A stretch of DNA of 64,000 nt. Source: JAAYPI01 sp963668615. GTDB lineage: Bacteria > Bacteroidota > Bacteroidia > Bacteroidales > Paludibacteraceae. Below the pieces are notes generated by a model. The model had not been told where the DNA came from, did not search any database, and saw only the letters and a program-made list of their open reading frames with translations. Below, piece after piece: positions 17,258 to 28,800 of the stretch. A program made the translations under genes and the position numbers. Positions within the stretch are counted from its first letter, which is position 1. Every line of letters begins with the position of its first letter. The DNA lies in NCBI GenBank assembly GCA_963668615.2, contig CAXXCL010000003.1, positions 558,001-622,000 of the forward strand, given 5' to 3'.

Positions 17258-18577
17258 TTATTCAACAAATGCTCGGACAATATCCATCCCATTGGCATAA
17301 AAAAGTAAGAACAGAAGCAATAACAACCCTATTTTTTGTGCATTCAGCATGAAGTTCTCACTCAATTTTTTACCCGTGATTACCTCGTATAGGAGAAAAA
17401 AGATATGACCACCATCTAAGGCAGGTATCGGAAGTATATTCATAAATGCCAATATAACAGACAAATAAGCCGTTATTTCCCAAAAGAACAACATGGAAAA
17501 ATCAGTTGGGAATAACTGTGCAATAGAGCCAAAACCTCCCAAGCTTTCAGCACCCTCCTTGGTAAAAACATACTTCATATCGCTGGCATATCCGGTTAAT
17601 TTTTTGTAACCCATTGTTATACCTGCAGGAACAGATTCAAGAATACCATACGTTTTCTTTTGGGTCTTATAAATTTCGAAATACGGCTTTAAGTAAACCC
17701 CAATCTTACCTGTTGAATCAGGAACAATAGTCGTATTTTTCAGCTCCCCATTTCTATAAAAGCCTAATGCGATTTGTGTGTTTTTCATTTGCAAAAAAGC
17801 ATCACTGAAATCCGTTTGAGCGACCAACTTTATACCATTAATGGATACGATACTATCCCCCATTTGTAGCATAGCTTTCGCCGCCGGAGTACCAGGCATA
17901 ATTTCTTTTACGACAAAAGGAGCACGAAAGTTCGTAAATCCTTCCTTCGAACCCATCATCTGTTGAGCAAAATTTTCCGGTAAAGCAATAGCAGTTCTCA
18001 CCCCATTACGCTTTACTACAACCTGTTTTGCATTTAATATTTTTCTAAAAGACTCTTCATCAAGTTTTTCAAGGGCTTTTCCATCGGCAGATAACAATAT
18101 GTCTCCATCTACAAAGCCACATTTTTTTGCCGTATCAGAAAAGGACATTCCTAAATTAGCATTTTCCAAAGGCACATATTCTTGTCCATAAGAGAAGAGA
18201 ATCATAGCATAAATAGCAATTGCCAAAACAAAATTCATAAATACGCCTGCTACCATAATGATAAGCCTCTGCCAAGCGGGTTTAGAACGAAATTCCCAAT
18301 TCTGAACAGGCTGTTTCATTTGGTCGGTATCTAACGATTCATCTATCATTCCGGCTATTTTTACATACCCACCCAAAGGTAACCAACCCACACCATATTC
18401 AGTATCGCTATTTTTAGGTTTAAATTTGAAAAGAGAAAACCCAGGATTAAAAAAAAGGTAGAATTTCTCAACTCTAACCTTAAATATTTTAGCAGCGACA
18501 AAATGACCACATTCGTGTATCAAAACCAATACAGACAAACTCGCTAATAATTGCACTATTTTAATTAATATATCCAT
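17258..18577 (-). CDS. rseP: Site-2 zinc metalloprotease RseP
   Basis: Membrane-embedded protease that cuts membrane-spanning anti-sigma factors or signal peptide remnants. The first membrane segment holds the zinc motif HECGH (21-25), the C-terminal part holds the third-ligand motif PALDGGH, and a PDZ region contains MPGTPAAKAMLQMGDSIVSING. ATG at 18577 was chosen; the TTG three codons earlier is unlikely. The start lies inside the end of dxr, a 17-base overlap, so translation is probably coupled. The length of 439 residues is typical for this phylum. Confidence 0.95.
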   Translation of the reverse strand: MDILIKIVQLLASLSVLVLIHECGHFVAAKIFKVRVEKFYLFFNPGFSLFKFKPKNSDTEYGVGWLPLGGYVKIAGMIDESLDTDQMKQPVQNWEFRSKPAWQRLIIMVAGVFMNFVLAIAIYAMILFSYGQEYVPLENANLGMSFSDTAKKCGFVDGDILLSADGKALEKLDEESFRKILNAKQVVVKRNGVRTAIALPENFAQQMMGSKEGFTNFRAPFVVKEIMPGTPAAKAMLQMGDSIVSINGIKLVAQTDFSDAFLQMKNTQIALGFYRNGELKNTTIVPDSTGKIGVYLKPYFEIYKTQKKTYGILESVPAGITMGYKKLTGYASDMKYVFTKEGAESLGGFGSIAQLFPTDFSMLFFWEITAYLSVILAFMNILPIPALDGGHIFFLLYEVITGKKLSENFMLNAQKIGLLLLLFLLFYANGMDIVRAFVE

Positions 18578-19733
18578 GTGTATCAATTTTTTGTTTTACC
18601 AGAAGCCTTACTTCTCTATCCGATTGCACATAATCCTCGTAAGTAGGATTAGCAATAAACGATGCCTTTCCCATCGCAAATTCAATAATATCACTCATTT
18701 CCAAAAAGCCTATTTTTTCCTGTAAAAATGCATCTACAGCTTCTTCATTAGCAGCATTTATGATACAAGGCATATTTCCACCTTTTTCCATGGCAAGGTA
18801 CGCAAAAGCTAAATTTCTAAACTTACTAACATCAGGCTTTTCAAAATCCAATTTTGATATAGCTGTAAAATCCAACCGCGGATAACTATTTTTCAGCCTC
18901 TCAGGATAACCAAATGCATATTGTATGGGTAATTTCATATCAGGCATGCCTAATTGAGCTTTTACCGAACCATCACAATATTGCACCATCGAATGAATAA
19001 CAGACTGAGGGTGCACCACTACTTCTATCTGAGAAGATTTCAATCCGAAAAGCCATTTCGCTTCTATAACTTCGAATCCTTTATTCATCATACTAGCGGA
19101 GTCAATCGTAATTTTAGCTCCCATATCCCAATTCGGATGCTTCAAGGCATCATTTTTAGTAACGGATTGTAGTTCTTGAAAACTTTTGGAACGAAATGGA
19201 CCACCCGAAGCTGTCAATATAATTTTTTCTACCTCATCCATATTTTCACCCGCCAAACACTGAAAAATAGCAGAATGTTCCGAATCGACGGGCAAAATGG
19301 AAGCTTTATATTTTCGTGATAAATCGCAAATAATATCACCTGCTACCACCAATGTTTCTTTATTAGCAAGAGCTATTTTTTTACCGGCCTTTAAGGCATG
19401 AATAGTGGGCAACAACCCGGCATAACCCACCATTGCAGTAAGAACGATATCTACAGAAGGCATTTCTACTACCTCACAAATAGATTTTATTCCCGCATAA
19501 ACTTTTATATCGTAATTCTGTAAAGCTGTCTTTACCTGATTGTAAAGAACTTCATTCGCCATAACAACCACTTCGGGACGAAATTTTAAAGCTTGTTTTA
19601 CCAATAAATTAGCATTGTTATATCCGGTAATAGCATACACCTGAAACATATCAGGATGTTCAGCAATCACTTCCAAAGCTTGCGTACCAATAGAACCCGT
19701 GGAACCTAGTATAGCTATTTGTTTCTTTTCCAT
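18561..19733 (-). CDS. dxr: 1-deoxy-D-xylulose 5-phosphate reductoisomerase
   Basis: Second enzyme of the MEP isoprenoid pathway; converts DXP to MEP with NADPH and a divalent metal. The 390-residue protein has the NADPH motif LGSTGSIG (9-16), ALANKETLV, the metal-binding PVDSEHSAIFQ and the flexible-loop PHWD-like segment (here HPNWDMG). Another MEP enzyme, ispH, is encoded at 55698. The gene lies between an M23-like gene and rseP on the minus strand, with three bases to the upstream gene. Confidence 0.96.
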   Translation of the reverse strand: MEKKQIAILGSTGSIGTQALEVIAEHPDMFQVYAITGYNNANLLVKQALKFRPEVVVMANEVLYNQVKTALQNYDIKVYAGIKSICEVVEMPSVDIVLTAMVGYAGLLPTIHALKAGKKIALANKETLVVAGDIICDLSRKYKASILPVDSEHSAIFQCLAGENMDEVEKIILTASGGPFRSKSFQELQSVTKNDALKHPNWDMGAKITIDSASMMNKGFEVIEAKWLFGLKSSQIEVVVHPQSVIHSMVQYCDGSVKAQLGMPDMKLPIQYAFGYPERLKNSYPRLDFTAISKLDFEKPDVSKFRNLAFAYLAMEKGGNMPCIINAANEEAVDAFLQEKIGFLEMSDIIEFAMGKASFIANPTYEDYVQSDREVRLLVKQKIDTHGYIN

Positions 19734-19736
19734 ATT

Positions 19737-20591
19737 TTAATCAAAACCAATATAATCTTCCGGATTTTGTGCCCTTCCGTTTTGCCATAATTCAAAATGC
19801 AAAGCAGGTTTCCTGTCCTTTCTGTCACCAACAATAGCAATAACCTCACCCGTAGTTACAGTATCTCCTTCCTTTTTCAAGATAACGGATGCTTGTTTGT
19901 ATACAGAAATGAAATTTTGCGGGTGAAGAATTTGAATAAAGTAGCCCATATTTACGTCATAACCAGTAAAAATGACAGTTCCCTTGTATATGGCAGATAC
20001 ACTGGTATTTTGATCTACTGAAATATTTATACCGAAATTATCTGTATTTCTTGAATTAAATTTTTGAGTAATAATTCCTTTCACAGGTCTGAAAAACAAC
20101 AAATCAGTATTTTGGTTAGTCGTCAGATTTACCAAATTATATTTTTCTTCGGATTCAAATTCATCGCAAAAATCCTTTTCAGCTTTGGATTTTTCAATAA
20201 ATTTCTCTTGGATTTTTTTAGCTACAACAATATCAGCTGAATAGGATGAATCTATATTAATATTTCCAGCTACAATATCTCTAATAACATCAATATATTC
20301 TTGTTTCTTTTGCAGTTCCTGACTCAAAGAATCTATCTTCATTGAGTTTCTTAACACCTCATTTCTGACGTGATTATCAGTATTTTCAGGCAATAATTTT
20401 TTTAAAGGTGTATTCAGAATAAGAGTAGAAAACAAAATGAAAGAAAGAAGAGAAACGGACATAGCAAGGACAAACAAACTAAGAGTAGATAACCTAAAAT
20501 GATATACCTCTTCAAGGGTACTTTCATTTAATACGGACAACTTGTATTTTATTCTGATTCGCTTAAAAAAATCAGAAGATTTCTTTTTCAT
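19737..20591 (-). CDS. Degenerate M23-family (LytM fold) envelope protein
   Basis: A 284-residue protein with one membrane segment (about 38-60), a periplasmic coiled coil (about 75-150) and a C-terminal LytM/M23 fold (about 165-284). Active M23 peptidases need HxxxD, a middle His and HxH for zinc and catalysis. Here HxxxD is replaced by N185...N189, the YxH position reads Y231-K232, and HxH is A263-L264-H265. Only His265 of the set remains, so hydrolysis is unlikely. Coiled coil plus dead LytM is the architecture of amidase activators such as EnvC and NlpD, which suggests a regulatory role. It is first in a minus-strand operon with dxr and rseP. Confidence 0.82.
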   Translation of the reverse strand: MKKKSSDFFKRIRIKYKLSVLNESTLEEVYHFRLSTLSLFVLAMSVSLLSFILFSTLILNTPLKKLLPENTDNHVRNEVLRNSMKIDSLSQELQKKQEYIDVIRDIVAGNINIDSSYSADIVVAKKIQEKFIEKSKAEKDFCDEFESEEKYNLVNLTTNQNTDLLFFRPVKGIITQKFNSRNTDNFGINISVDQNTSVSAIYKGTVIFTGYDVNMGYFIQILHPQNFISVYKQASVILKKEGDTVTTGEVIAIVGDRKDRKPALHFELWQNGRAQNPEDYIGFD

Positions 20592-20629
20592 TCACAAATG
20601 AATTAAATATTGAAACTCTCATATTTTCA

Positions 20630-20637
20630 CAAAGGTA
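20630..20637 (-). promoter_or_regulatory. -7 box of the M23-dxr-rseP operon
   Basis: The minus strand reads TACCTTTG (TAnnTTTG consensus), about 39 bases upstream of the leftward ATG at 20591. Confidence 0.5.
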
Positions 20638-20846
20638 GCAAAAAAAGGAAAATAAAAAAGTTTAAAAAAGCACAAAAACGTAGTATAAACAGAAACACAA
20701 GAGAACATACTAAAACAAACATTAAATGATTGATAATCTAGTAGTTTTCAGATTAATTGGGCATAATTAAACATCAAAAAGAGACAAAGAATCTGAAAAT
20801 ATCATTTCTTTTTCTAAATAATATTTGGAATCCCAAGAAAAAGCAG

Positions 20847-20854
20847 TACATTTG
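20847..20854 (+). promoter_or_regulatory. Promoter of the initiator tRNA
   Basis: TACATTTG matches the -7 consensus TAnnTTTG, and a TTTG at 20824-20827 lies 19 bases before it, fitting the Bacteroidota -33 element. The tRNA starts 38 bases downstream. Confidence 0.6.
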
Positions 20855-20892
20855 CAGCCTGAGAAAGATTTTAAAGAAATTATAGGATATAT

Positions 20893-20965
20893 CGCGGGAT
20901 GGAGCAGTTGGTAGCTCGTTGGGCTCATAACCCAGAGGTCATTCGTTCGAGTCGGATTCCCGCAA
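20893..20965 (+). tRNA. Initiator tRNA-fMet (anticodon CAT)
   Basis: A full cloverleaf can be drawn. The acceptor stem CGCGGGA/TCCCGCA has an unpaired C1 x A72, the hallmark of bacterial initiator tRNA that permits formylation. The anticodon stem carries the three consecutive G-C pairs (GGG/CCC) needed for P-site entry, with loop CTCATAA. The T arm is ATTCG-TTCGAGT-CGGAT, and the discriminator is A. The 3' CCA is not encoded. A promoter lies upstream and a strong terminator just downstream, so it is a single-gene unit. Confidence 0.96.
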
Positions 20966-20970
20966 CTGAG

Positions 20971-21002
20971 AAAAAGAGAAGTAATTACTACTTCTCTTTT
21001 TT
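20971..21002. terminator. Intrinsic terminator after tRNA-fMet, likely bidirectional
   Basis: A 13-bp stem (AAAAAGAGAAGTA with TACTTCTCTTTTT) closes a 5-base loop and ends in a T run. It starts six bases after the tRNA. The A run on the other side lets it also serve the leftward gene that ends at 21020. Confidence 0.85.
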
Positions 21003-21019
21003 GATTTGGGTACAATTCG

Positions 21020-21643
21020 TTAGAGTAACTTTAAACCAATGCTTACAAGGAACCCATCTTGTTTAGAATTATATTTTATACTAACACCGTCTTCCGCAAT
21101 AGAATCAATAAGATTACTTACATCCATTACGTAATGTGCATCGAGTGTAAAAATGCACAAATCAATTCCACCTCCTACTTGTGCACCCCAATATAAATCA
21201 TTAATATCAGATTTCCTGATTGGATTAACGTAATTATCAGCTTCATAACTATCAATGGTTTTATTAACCACCAAATTAGCCATTACAGAACCAGTGACTC
21301 GCAATTTGAACGACCTATCATTAATCAGTTTCATTCCTAAAGACAAAGGCAATTGAATATTATCCAAGTTAATTTGTTGTTTCATAGGGTTAATATCACC
21401 ATTTTCAGGGCGATTAAAAACGCTACTTGTAGCAAACCAATTAATTTCAGGCTGAAGATATATTCTATTACCGAATCGAAAAAAAACCCCAAACAAAGGA
21501 CTTTCCACAAGACTTGCTTTAATATCTTGTTGTTGAACAGAAAGTTTCGTTGCCACATAACCTACTTTGGGTCCAAAAGTAAACTGTGCAAAAACTGTTG
21601 TCAAAAACAGCCAAAAAGAAACTATCGACACAATTCTTCTCAT
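21020..21643 (-). CDS. Outer-membrane beta-barrel protein (PorT-like family)
   Basis: A 207-residue exported protein with an N-terminal signal peptide (MRRIVSIVSFWLFLTTVFAQ) and alternating-residue beta strands ending in a hydrophobic residue, FLVSIGLKLL, as expected of an outer-membrane barrel. The phrase FGPKVGYVATKLS near the start fits the family of small barrels annotated PorT-like. Some members act in type IX secretion, but many do not, and the sequence alone does not show this one is PorT itself. The ATG at 21643 was chosen because it begins the signal peptide; upstream starts would add 15 charged residues. It converges on the tRNA terminator. Confidence 0.75.
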   Translation of the reverse strand: MRRIVSIVSFWLFLTTVFAQFTFGPKVGYVATKLSVQQQDIKASLVESPLFGVFFRFGNRIYLQPEINWFATSSVFNRPENGDINPMKQQINLDNIQLPLSLGMKLINDRSFKLRVTGSVMANLVVNKTIDSYEADNYVNPIRKSDINDLYWGAQVGGGIDLCIFTLDAHYVMDVSNLIDSIAEDGVSIKYNSKQDGFLVSIGLKLL

Positions 21644-21746
21644 AATTTCACCGTGTTCAATGTAATATTCTCTCTTCATGTTTTTCAAAGGTAAAAAAGT
21701 TTTTCATAAAAAAACAACTCTTGAAGCAAACCAACGTATTTTTATC

Positions 21747-21754
21747 TATTTTTG
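21747..21754 (+). promoter_or_regulatory. -7 box of the LptF/G-type gene
   Basis: TATTTTTG followed by GCAGG lies 37 bases before the ATG at 21791; a TTG occurs at 21721, a slightly long spacing for a -33 element. Confidence 0.5.
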
Positions 21755-21790
21755 CAGGTCGAATGAATTTACACATAAAAAGATACGTCA

Positions 21791-22873
21791 ATGATTAAAA
21801 AGCTGGATCTTTACATCATAAAAAAATTCTTAGGAACCTATATTTTCTCTATCATGCTCATCATGAGTATTGCTATTGTGATTGATATTACAGAAAAAAT
21901 AGACAATTTTTACAGTCAAAACCTTTCTCTACACACAATCGTTTTTGAGTACTATGTGAATTTTATTCCATATTACATGAATCTTTTCAGTGCATTTTTT
22001 ACTTTTATTTCGGTTATTTGGGTCACTTCAAAACTGGCTTTTAATTCTGAGATTATTGCTATGTTAGCTAGTGGGATAAGCTTTAAAAGAATCATGGTTC
22101 CGTACTTTGTTTCGGCGGCAATCATTGCCCTTTTTACTTTTTATATCAGTTCGGAGGTTATACCTAAAGGGAATAGGGTGCGATACGCTTTTGAGCAGCA
22201 ATATATTGACAACAAACCCATTCCAACAACTATACAAAATATTCAAATGAAGGTTTCTCCAAACGAGATTGCATATATTGAGCGTTATGAATTGGGAACT
22301 CATATGGGCTATCACTTTTCTTTGGATAAATTTAAAAACAAGACACTTGTGTCCAGACTAACGGCAAACACGGTAAAATGGGACTCTACTACCTACCAAT
22401 GGACAATCAACAACTATCTTATCCGCAATTTTAACAATATGAGAGAAACAACCATTGTTGGAGATCAAATGAAAAAAGCAATTAACATGTATCCTCAAGA
22501 CTTTTTCTTAGTAAAAAAGCAACATGAACAACTTACAAATTCGGAACTAAGAAAATATATTGACAAGCAAACAAAACGTGGAGTTTCAGGTTTAAATGCC
22601 TTTAGGTTAGAATACGAAAAACGCTTTGCTATGCCATTTGCTGCGTTTATTTTAACGTTAATAGGAGTTTCGGTCGCCTCCCGAAAAACACGCGGAGGGA
22701 CAGGTCTTCACATTATGATAGGGTTCTTATTGAGCGTAACATACATACTTGCGACTATGGTTTCGGCGTCACTTACCGTGAAAGCTGAAGTAAATCCAAC
22801 ATTAGCCATTTGGACTCCAAATATTGTTTATTTTTTGATTGGAGCCTATTTGTACAAAACTGCACCCAAATAA
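21791..22873 (+). CDS. LptF/LptG (YjgP/YjgQ) family permease
   Basis: A 360-residue inner-membrane protein with the family layout: three N-terminal membrane segments (about 13-35, 55-77, 100-122), a periplasmic domain of about 150 residues, and three C-terminal segments (about 275-357). LptF and LptG pair with the LptB ATPase to extract lipopolysaccharide and push it to the Lpt bridge. The N-terminus (LDLYIIKKFLGTYIFSI) is typical. No lptB or second permease is nearby, and F cannot be told from G. It is convergent with sprA, with only 21 bases between stop codons. Confidence 0.88.
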   Translation: MIKKLDLYIIKKFLGTYIFSIMLIMSIAIVIDITEKIDNFYSQNLSLHTIVFEYYVNFIPYYMNLFSAFFTFISVIWVTSKLAFNSEIIAMLASGISFKRIMVPYFVSAAIIALFTFYISSEVIPKGNRVRYAFEQQYIDNKPIPTTIQNIQMKVSPNEIAYIERYELGTHMGYHFSLDKFKNKTLVSRLTANTVKWDSTTYQWTINNYLIRNFNNMRETTIVGDQMKKAINMYPQDFFLVKKQHEQLTNSELRKYIDKQTKRGVSGLNAFRLEYEKRFAMPFAAFILTLIGVSVASRKTRGGTGLHIMIGFLLSVTYILATMVSASLTVKAEVNPTLAIWTPNIVYFLIGAYLYKTAPK

Positions 22874-22894
22874 ATCACCCTTTTTTCTCTGAAA

Positions 22895-25800
22895 TTATCT
22901 TGTCAGCAATAGTTTGATACTGAACCCTATTTCCGAACTTGAAATAGGATAAGAGGTTGTAATTATCGGACTGTTGGTTTGCAAATCGTAAAATATTGAG
23001 AAGTTTATCTTTTCACTAAACACATAATCTGCACGTAGCTTCATGGTAAGCACTAAATCTCCGGTGGTGGCTTGGGCATAACCTTCTTCAATCTTGCGTA
23101 CGATAGTTTTATTATCTTTTATAGAGAAATCACCACGCAAAGTAAGGTCATTTTTTACCTTTTTTTTCTGATCCGACTGTAATTTAAGAATCACGTCAAA
23201 ATCGCTGATTTTATAACCTAATCCAACTACATATTCATCCGTAGAAGTTTCTACCAACTGAACACTTGCCAAATTTAGCACCAAATTACGTCCTTTTCTA
23301 ATCTCAAATTTGGTAGAAAGACTGTTTTTCATATTAACATCAATTCCTATTAACGGATTGAATAATTCATTAATAGATACACTACCAATGCTATATTGTG
23401 CCGAAGGAATAGGATTTCCGGTAAGTACATCTTTTACATATCCAAGATCTCCATTACCTACATACGTTAGATATGAATCATAAGAGCCCACTTGATACTT
23501 ACAGTTATAAGCGTGCGTTAAATTTACACTGCGGAAATTTTCCTTTATCCAAGGAATGCGTGAGAGTCCATCATAAGTAATTTGCCAATTGGGCAACATA
23601 CTCCAAAAAGAAGGGAAAGGACTTAAACTTATTTTAGAAGCATCTTTACCGGAATAGGCAGCCAAGAAAGCGGGAATAAGAACGTCTTGCGAAGTAACGG
23701 AATAGCTACCGTTACTCGCATCATAAAGTTTGTTAGCTAAGCCTGTTTCCGAGATAAAACCTTCGTCAGGATATAATGTCCCTTGTCTCTTTTGCTCCAA
23801 ACGATTGAGAATTTGTGTCCTATTTTTAACAAACTTTTCATATGCTTCCGATGTATAATTTGCGTCATTACCAATAGAAGAAAATGCTGTCCCTATAGCG
23901 ATATAACTCATAGAGAAATTGCCTGATAAAGTTGTTGGCATATCTGCATAAGAAAACTGTATATCTTCTTCATTTACAGCCGTACGATTGGCTGCAAGAT
24001 TAATCTTCAATCCGGGTATCGGCTCAACTAATGCCCTTATTTGAATGTCTTTGGTATGATTATATACGGCAGGACTTAAGGTGCTATCAGCAATCAGCCA
24101 ATTATTAGCCTTAGCCTTATTAATAAAATCATTATCTTGAAGACCAAATACAAAACCCCATCCCGGAGCTGTACCATCCATACCCAAAAATCCTACACTC
24201 GGCCTAAATCCAGAAACTGTGGTTCCATCGGTTTGTGTATAATTGAATGATAAATTACGAAGCATCATTAAAAACCGTGACGTGAAGTCCAATGTTTTAT
24301 TCGATGACTCTTTGTTCACTTTATCAGACTGTTGCATATTAACAGCAATCTCAGCATCCTCTTGGGCTACAAAAGAAATAGAATTGGCATCGACAACTTT
24401 ATAATTCAATTTGTATGGCTTATTTCGCAAAAGAGCTTTTATAGAAGGCTGGGCATCATTTAGCTTGTGATTAATAACAACGGTATCACCTTTGTGAAAG
24501 CTAATAAGTTGCTCGAACGTTTTTAATTTTCTGATAATTGGCTTGTTATTAGAAGCATATCTCTTATTAAGTTCCTTAAGATATTTCGATTTATTATATA
24601 AAACCTCGAAATTAAGACGTCCATCAAGCCCCCAAGAGCCAACATTATAAATAGTATTTCCTAAACTTTCTCCGTCAATAACGGTACCGTACTTCCAGTT
24701 ATACGAACCTGAATACTTTAAATTAGAAGTCATCCAGTTTAGTGGCTGAATTTTATTTATTGGAATTGCCCACGTAGCATTAAATGTTTGGTTGTATGAT
24801 AAAGGATTTCCAAAATGTGAAATACTTGTAAGAACAGAATCCTTCCACACCTGATATTCATCAGGATACAACCATTTATTTACGCCCCCTTCATTTTCAC
24901 TAATTCTGGCTTCATTATTCGTTGTCAGTGATAATTTTATGGTTTTAGTTAAATCCCATCCTATATTGAAGCTTGTATTCCACGTAAAATCTTTTTCAAA
25001 GGAAGGATCCAATAAATTAACAGAACCTGCATCCGTTAAATCTCTCAGTTGTTGTTCATAATAATACCTTGACATGGATGTATTAAAAGAAATTTTATTA
25101 GGAGCATAATAAAAATTTAAATCTCGGATAAATTGCCATGCAGGTTGCTGTAGTTTTTGTATCTTGGCGAAGGGTTCCACAGGTTTTGGATTCCACGAAT
25201 AATCATACACAAAGGACCCCTTGTAATTTTGTTCCACGGCTCTTTCTGTTGTCGGATTTTTACTATCAGTCTCGGAATATGCATAACTAACAGAAAAATT
25301 AGACGGGTCATAAGGCATTGGCTTTTTACTCGTAATACCTACTTTAACATTTGACATGGTAAAGCTTTTGTTGACAACAAGGTCTTGTGCAATATTTTTT
25401 ATAGAATCCTTTTGTTTTTTTGTTTCAGCAGCATCCAAAGCATCGCTTAAAAGCACATCTTCATCTAAAGGATTATATTTGGGATTTGATATTTGTTGAG
25501 AATATGAATACGTAACAGGGAAACGAACTTTTGCTTTTTCAGGAAAGAACTTACCCAAATCGAAGGCAGAAGAAAAATTATATTGATAATAGTCATCAAG
25601 ACGCCTTTCCAAAACATTCTCTTCAATTCCTCCAAAACCTGAGGTTTCCATTCTCCCTGCAAAATTAACAGTTCCAAAATCAGACAGATTAATACCTAAA
25701 TTGGCTAAAGCCGCCACACCACCATCTTCATTAATTCCTTTCATACGAAGTTCGTTTACCCAAACTTCTCCCGATTTTATATCCCTAGAAGAGTTGCGTA

Positions 25801-28800
25801 TTCCGACCATAATAACTTCTACTTCGCCCAAATTAGGATTGCCCACAATGGTTACTTTGTTAGCGAGATTATCTGGATCATATTCATAATATGGAGTTAA
25901 ATTGGTAACACTTGAGCCTGCTCTGTTTTTTTCCTGATTTCGTTTTAATTTCAAGTTAGTGAGTAATTTGAAAGGAAAATTAAACATATTATCTTCAGGC
26001 CAAACAATTTCTTGATCAGATGTTTTACTTGTAGAATAAGTGCCGGCTGGTGTTAATGTTAAAGGAATTTCATATTCGTAATAGTTATTCTTACAATCAG
26101 AACCCAAACGAATAAAGGCCTTTAACTCATTGTCTTTCAGGTTCGTTGTATTATCAGCCAAAGCCTCTGCATGAACAAACATCTGCAAACGCTGGTATTG
26201 TCTTACATCATAACTTGTTTTTTTGTAAACGCCCCTTGCATCACCTGATGATAAATCAAGAACTCGAAGCAACATAGCTTGTTCGTTTTCTTGGCGAATT
26301 TGCTGTTGGCTTGGATCTATAACACGAGTAACGCCTGGAGGCAAAACATAATTGACAGGTACCTTATTTGAATTTTCTTCAATATTTACGGCAGACACCT
26401 CTAAGGTTGCTTCTGTTGTCGGAACTTTGTCTATTGAATACAAATCCTTTGTATAGGTTCTCCAATCTCCTTTAACCAACTCCAAAGAGGCAAAACGCAA
26501 GAAGGCATTTTCCTTAAAATCAGTCAGATACATTCGCATAAAACGGATTGATTTAAAATCACGAATACCTCCAACGGCTTTGTATTTGTCAGCATCACGA
26601 ATTGGAATCTTAAATTGATACCATTTTACTTGCTCTGTTTTACCGTTTTTCAATTCTACAGTTGCATTTACAATATCTGAAATATAATTTTCACCAACAA
26701 CCATATCTTTAGGTCTCAAAGAAACCTTGTATTCATAGTATTTTTCATACTCATTCATGGTATTGTCATTATTGACATCTTCTACATCAGGGTTATTTGT
26801 AGCAGATGTTGTATAACTTTCACCGGTGCTACTTTGAACAGGAGAATTACCTTCTGTACCATTATAATGCTTATAACGTTCTAAAATACCTAGTTTTTCA
26901 TTATCATAATCAGACCCTCGGAAATGATGAAAATTATCTCCTGCTGGGTCATTCAGAGGAGAAAATGGATCTTTCTCCATTTTTGCTTTCTCATCTATGG
27001 TAAGTGTGTTTTTCAATTTATCAACAAACGTTTTATAGTTACCAAAAGAAAATTCTTCTTTTGTAGGTAAGCCATCTAAACCAACATCTTGCAATGCACG
27101 TGCATTTTCATCATTGTCAAATGCATATACTATGGATTGTTTTGCGGGAACTTTACCCCATGCAGTACTATCGGCTGCAACATCGGAAGAGGACACTGGT
27201 AAACCATTTTCAAAAAACTTTCGTCCATCTTTCAAAACATCTTCAGAAACATCTCCCAAGTCAAAATACAAATCTCCCCCCTTCATGGTACTTAACGTAT
27301 CATAGACAAATGGGTCGAGCATCCAAAATTCGACGTATTCAATATTATTTGTTTCAAAATCAGTAGTTTCTAATTTTCTCATTATACCACCCCATTTTGA
27401 TTCAGGATTTTTTAATGTTCCATCTGCGTTGAAATTATCAGCATAAATATTATAAGGACCTCTTTCATTCGGATAATAAGCTAAATTAAGAGTCTGAAGA
27501 TAAGAGGATTGACCATATACCAACTCTTTATTTGGAAAAACTTCGGTTTCCTTAATTTCGCGAATAAAGTGATTGGACAACTGTTCTTTATCATTTTTAA
27601 TGTATTGAGGAGTAGTAGAAGTGCTCCTAGTAAATAATGGATCAATATAGTACCAAGCCAATAGAGCTCTATTTTTACCGGATTCTATATCGTTTACCAG
27701 AGACGCTTCCGGGAAAAGCCCTCCTGTCGGATTATAGGGTACACTTGCCAACTTCCATGATTGAGGAGAACGAACATCAAATCCTATTTTAGTGGATTCA
27801 AAATCATCTATGTATGCCAAATTATTGATAGCAGAAGCAGTTCCAGGCACCAATTGAGCAAATTCAGACTTAAAAGTTATGGTTGATGGTTGTTTCAGGT
27901 TAAGCAATGGGATTTTATCCAACATATTGGTAAGCCATTGGGATTCTGTTTTATATGCGGCATCAAGTCCCCAAATGGTATTAGAAATAGGTTCGCTCCC
28001 TGTAGTAACTTTTTCGGTAAGAGGCTTCTCCGATAGGTGCATCAAAGTTCCCCCAATATTTAAATTATCTGAAAAAGCATAATTTAAATGCGTACCAATC
28101 AATGTTTTACGCTGTGTACTAAATAAAGACTGATTTTCCAATGTAATACTAATAGGTGTACCCGATTCAATTAAATTTTGATTCAAAATATTTACTACAC
28201 CCATCATATAGTCAACCGTGTAATCAGTATTCTCTGTCAACGTAACTCCTCCTGCTGTTACTTTAACGGATCCGCGAGGAATATTGGTCGCATTCAACCG
28301 TATTTCAGAACCAGAAGTGGCCTTATATTGTCCGGTAAGAATAAATTTATTTTTCTCGGTAAAACCCTGAGCAACAACTAATGTTGAGTCATACAACTCC
28401 TGAAAAACATATTTCTTGGCAATCGCATCATTGTTGAAGGCTTTACGCAAGTGAGAGCCAAACGGTTCCAATACGGGAAAAATAATTTTTCCGTTTGCAG
28501 CATACACAGTATAACCTTCCACAAAGTCAAAAGCCCCATCAGGATGTTGTTCCAACCGAGAATCCAAACGATCAAGGTTCATTACCTTTAATAAATTTTT
28601 ATTTTTTATTTCTCCTGCGGGAATATAATCCAAATCGACTCCGGTTGAATCACTTTTATACTTAATGTCCAAACGGAACTTTTCTTTTTGAACTTGATAA
28701 GCTCCAAGAGAATAAATATTTTTCATCATCAAATCCCACGTTGGCAGGTAAGGGGATTGAGATGTTCCTTTTAATAATTTCAAAGTAAGGACTTGTGGAG

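Larger units (their letters stand above)
20592..20892. other. Divergent intergenic region
   Basis: This 301-base stretch between the M23-like gene and the initiator tRNA holds a promoter for each. The middle part (about 20640-20820) is A+T-rich with no coding pattern; nothing else was recognised there. Confidence 0.6.

Noticed and set aside
17137..17352. A 71-codon rightward ORF overlapping the end of rseP
   Set aside because: It starts with a non-ATG codon, runs antisense into rseP and has no recognisable pattern.
20767..21015. A minus-strand ORF across the tRNA-fMet gene
   Set aside because: It is the antisense of the tRNA and its terminator.
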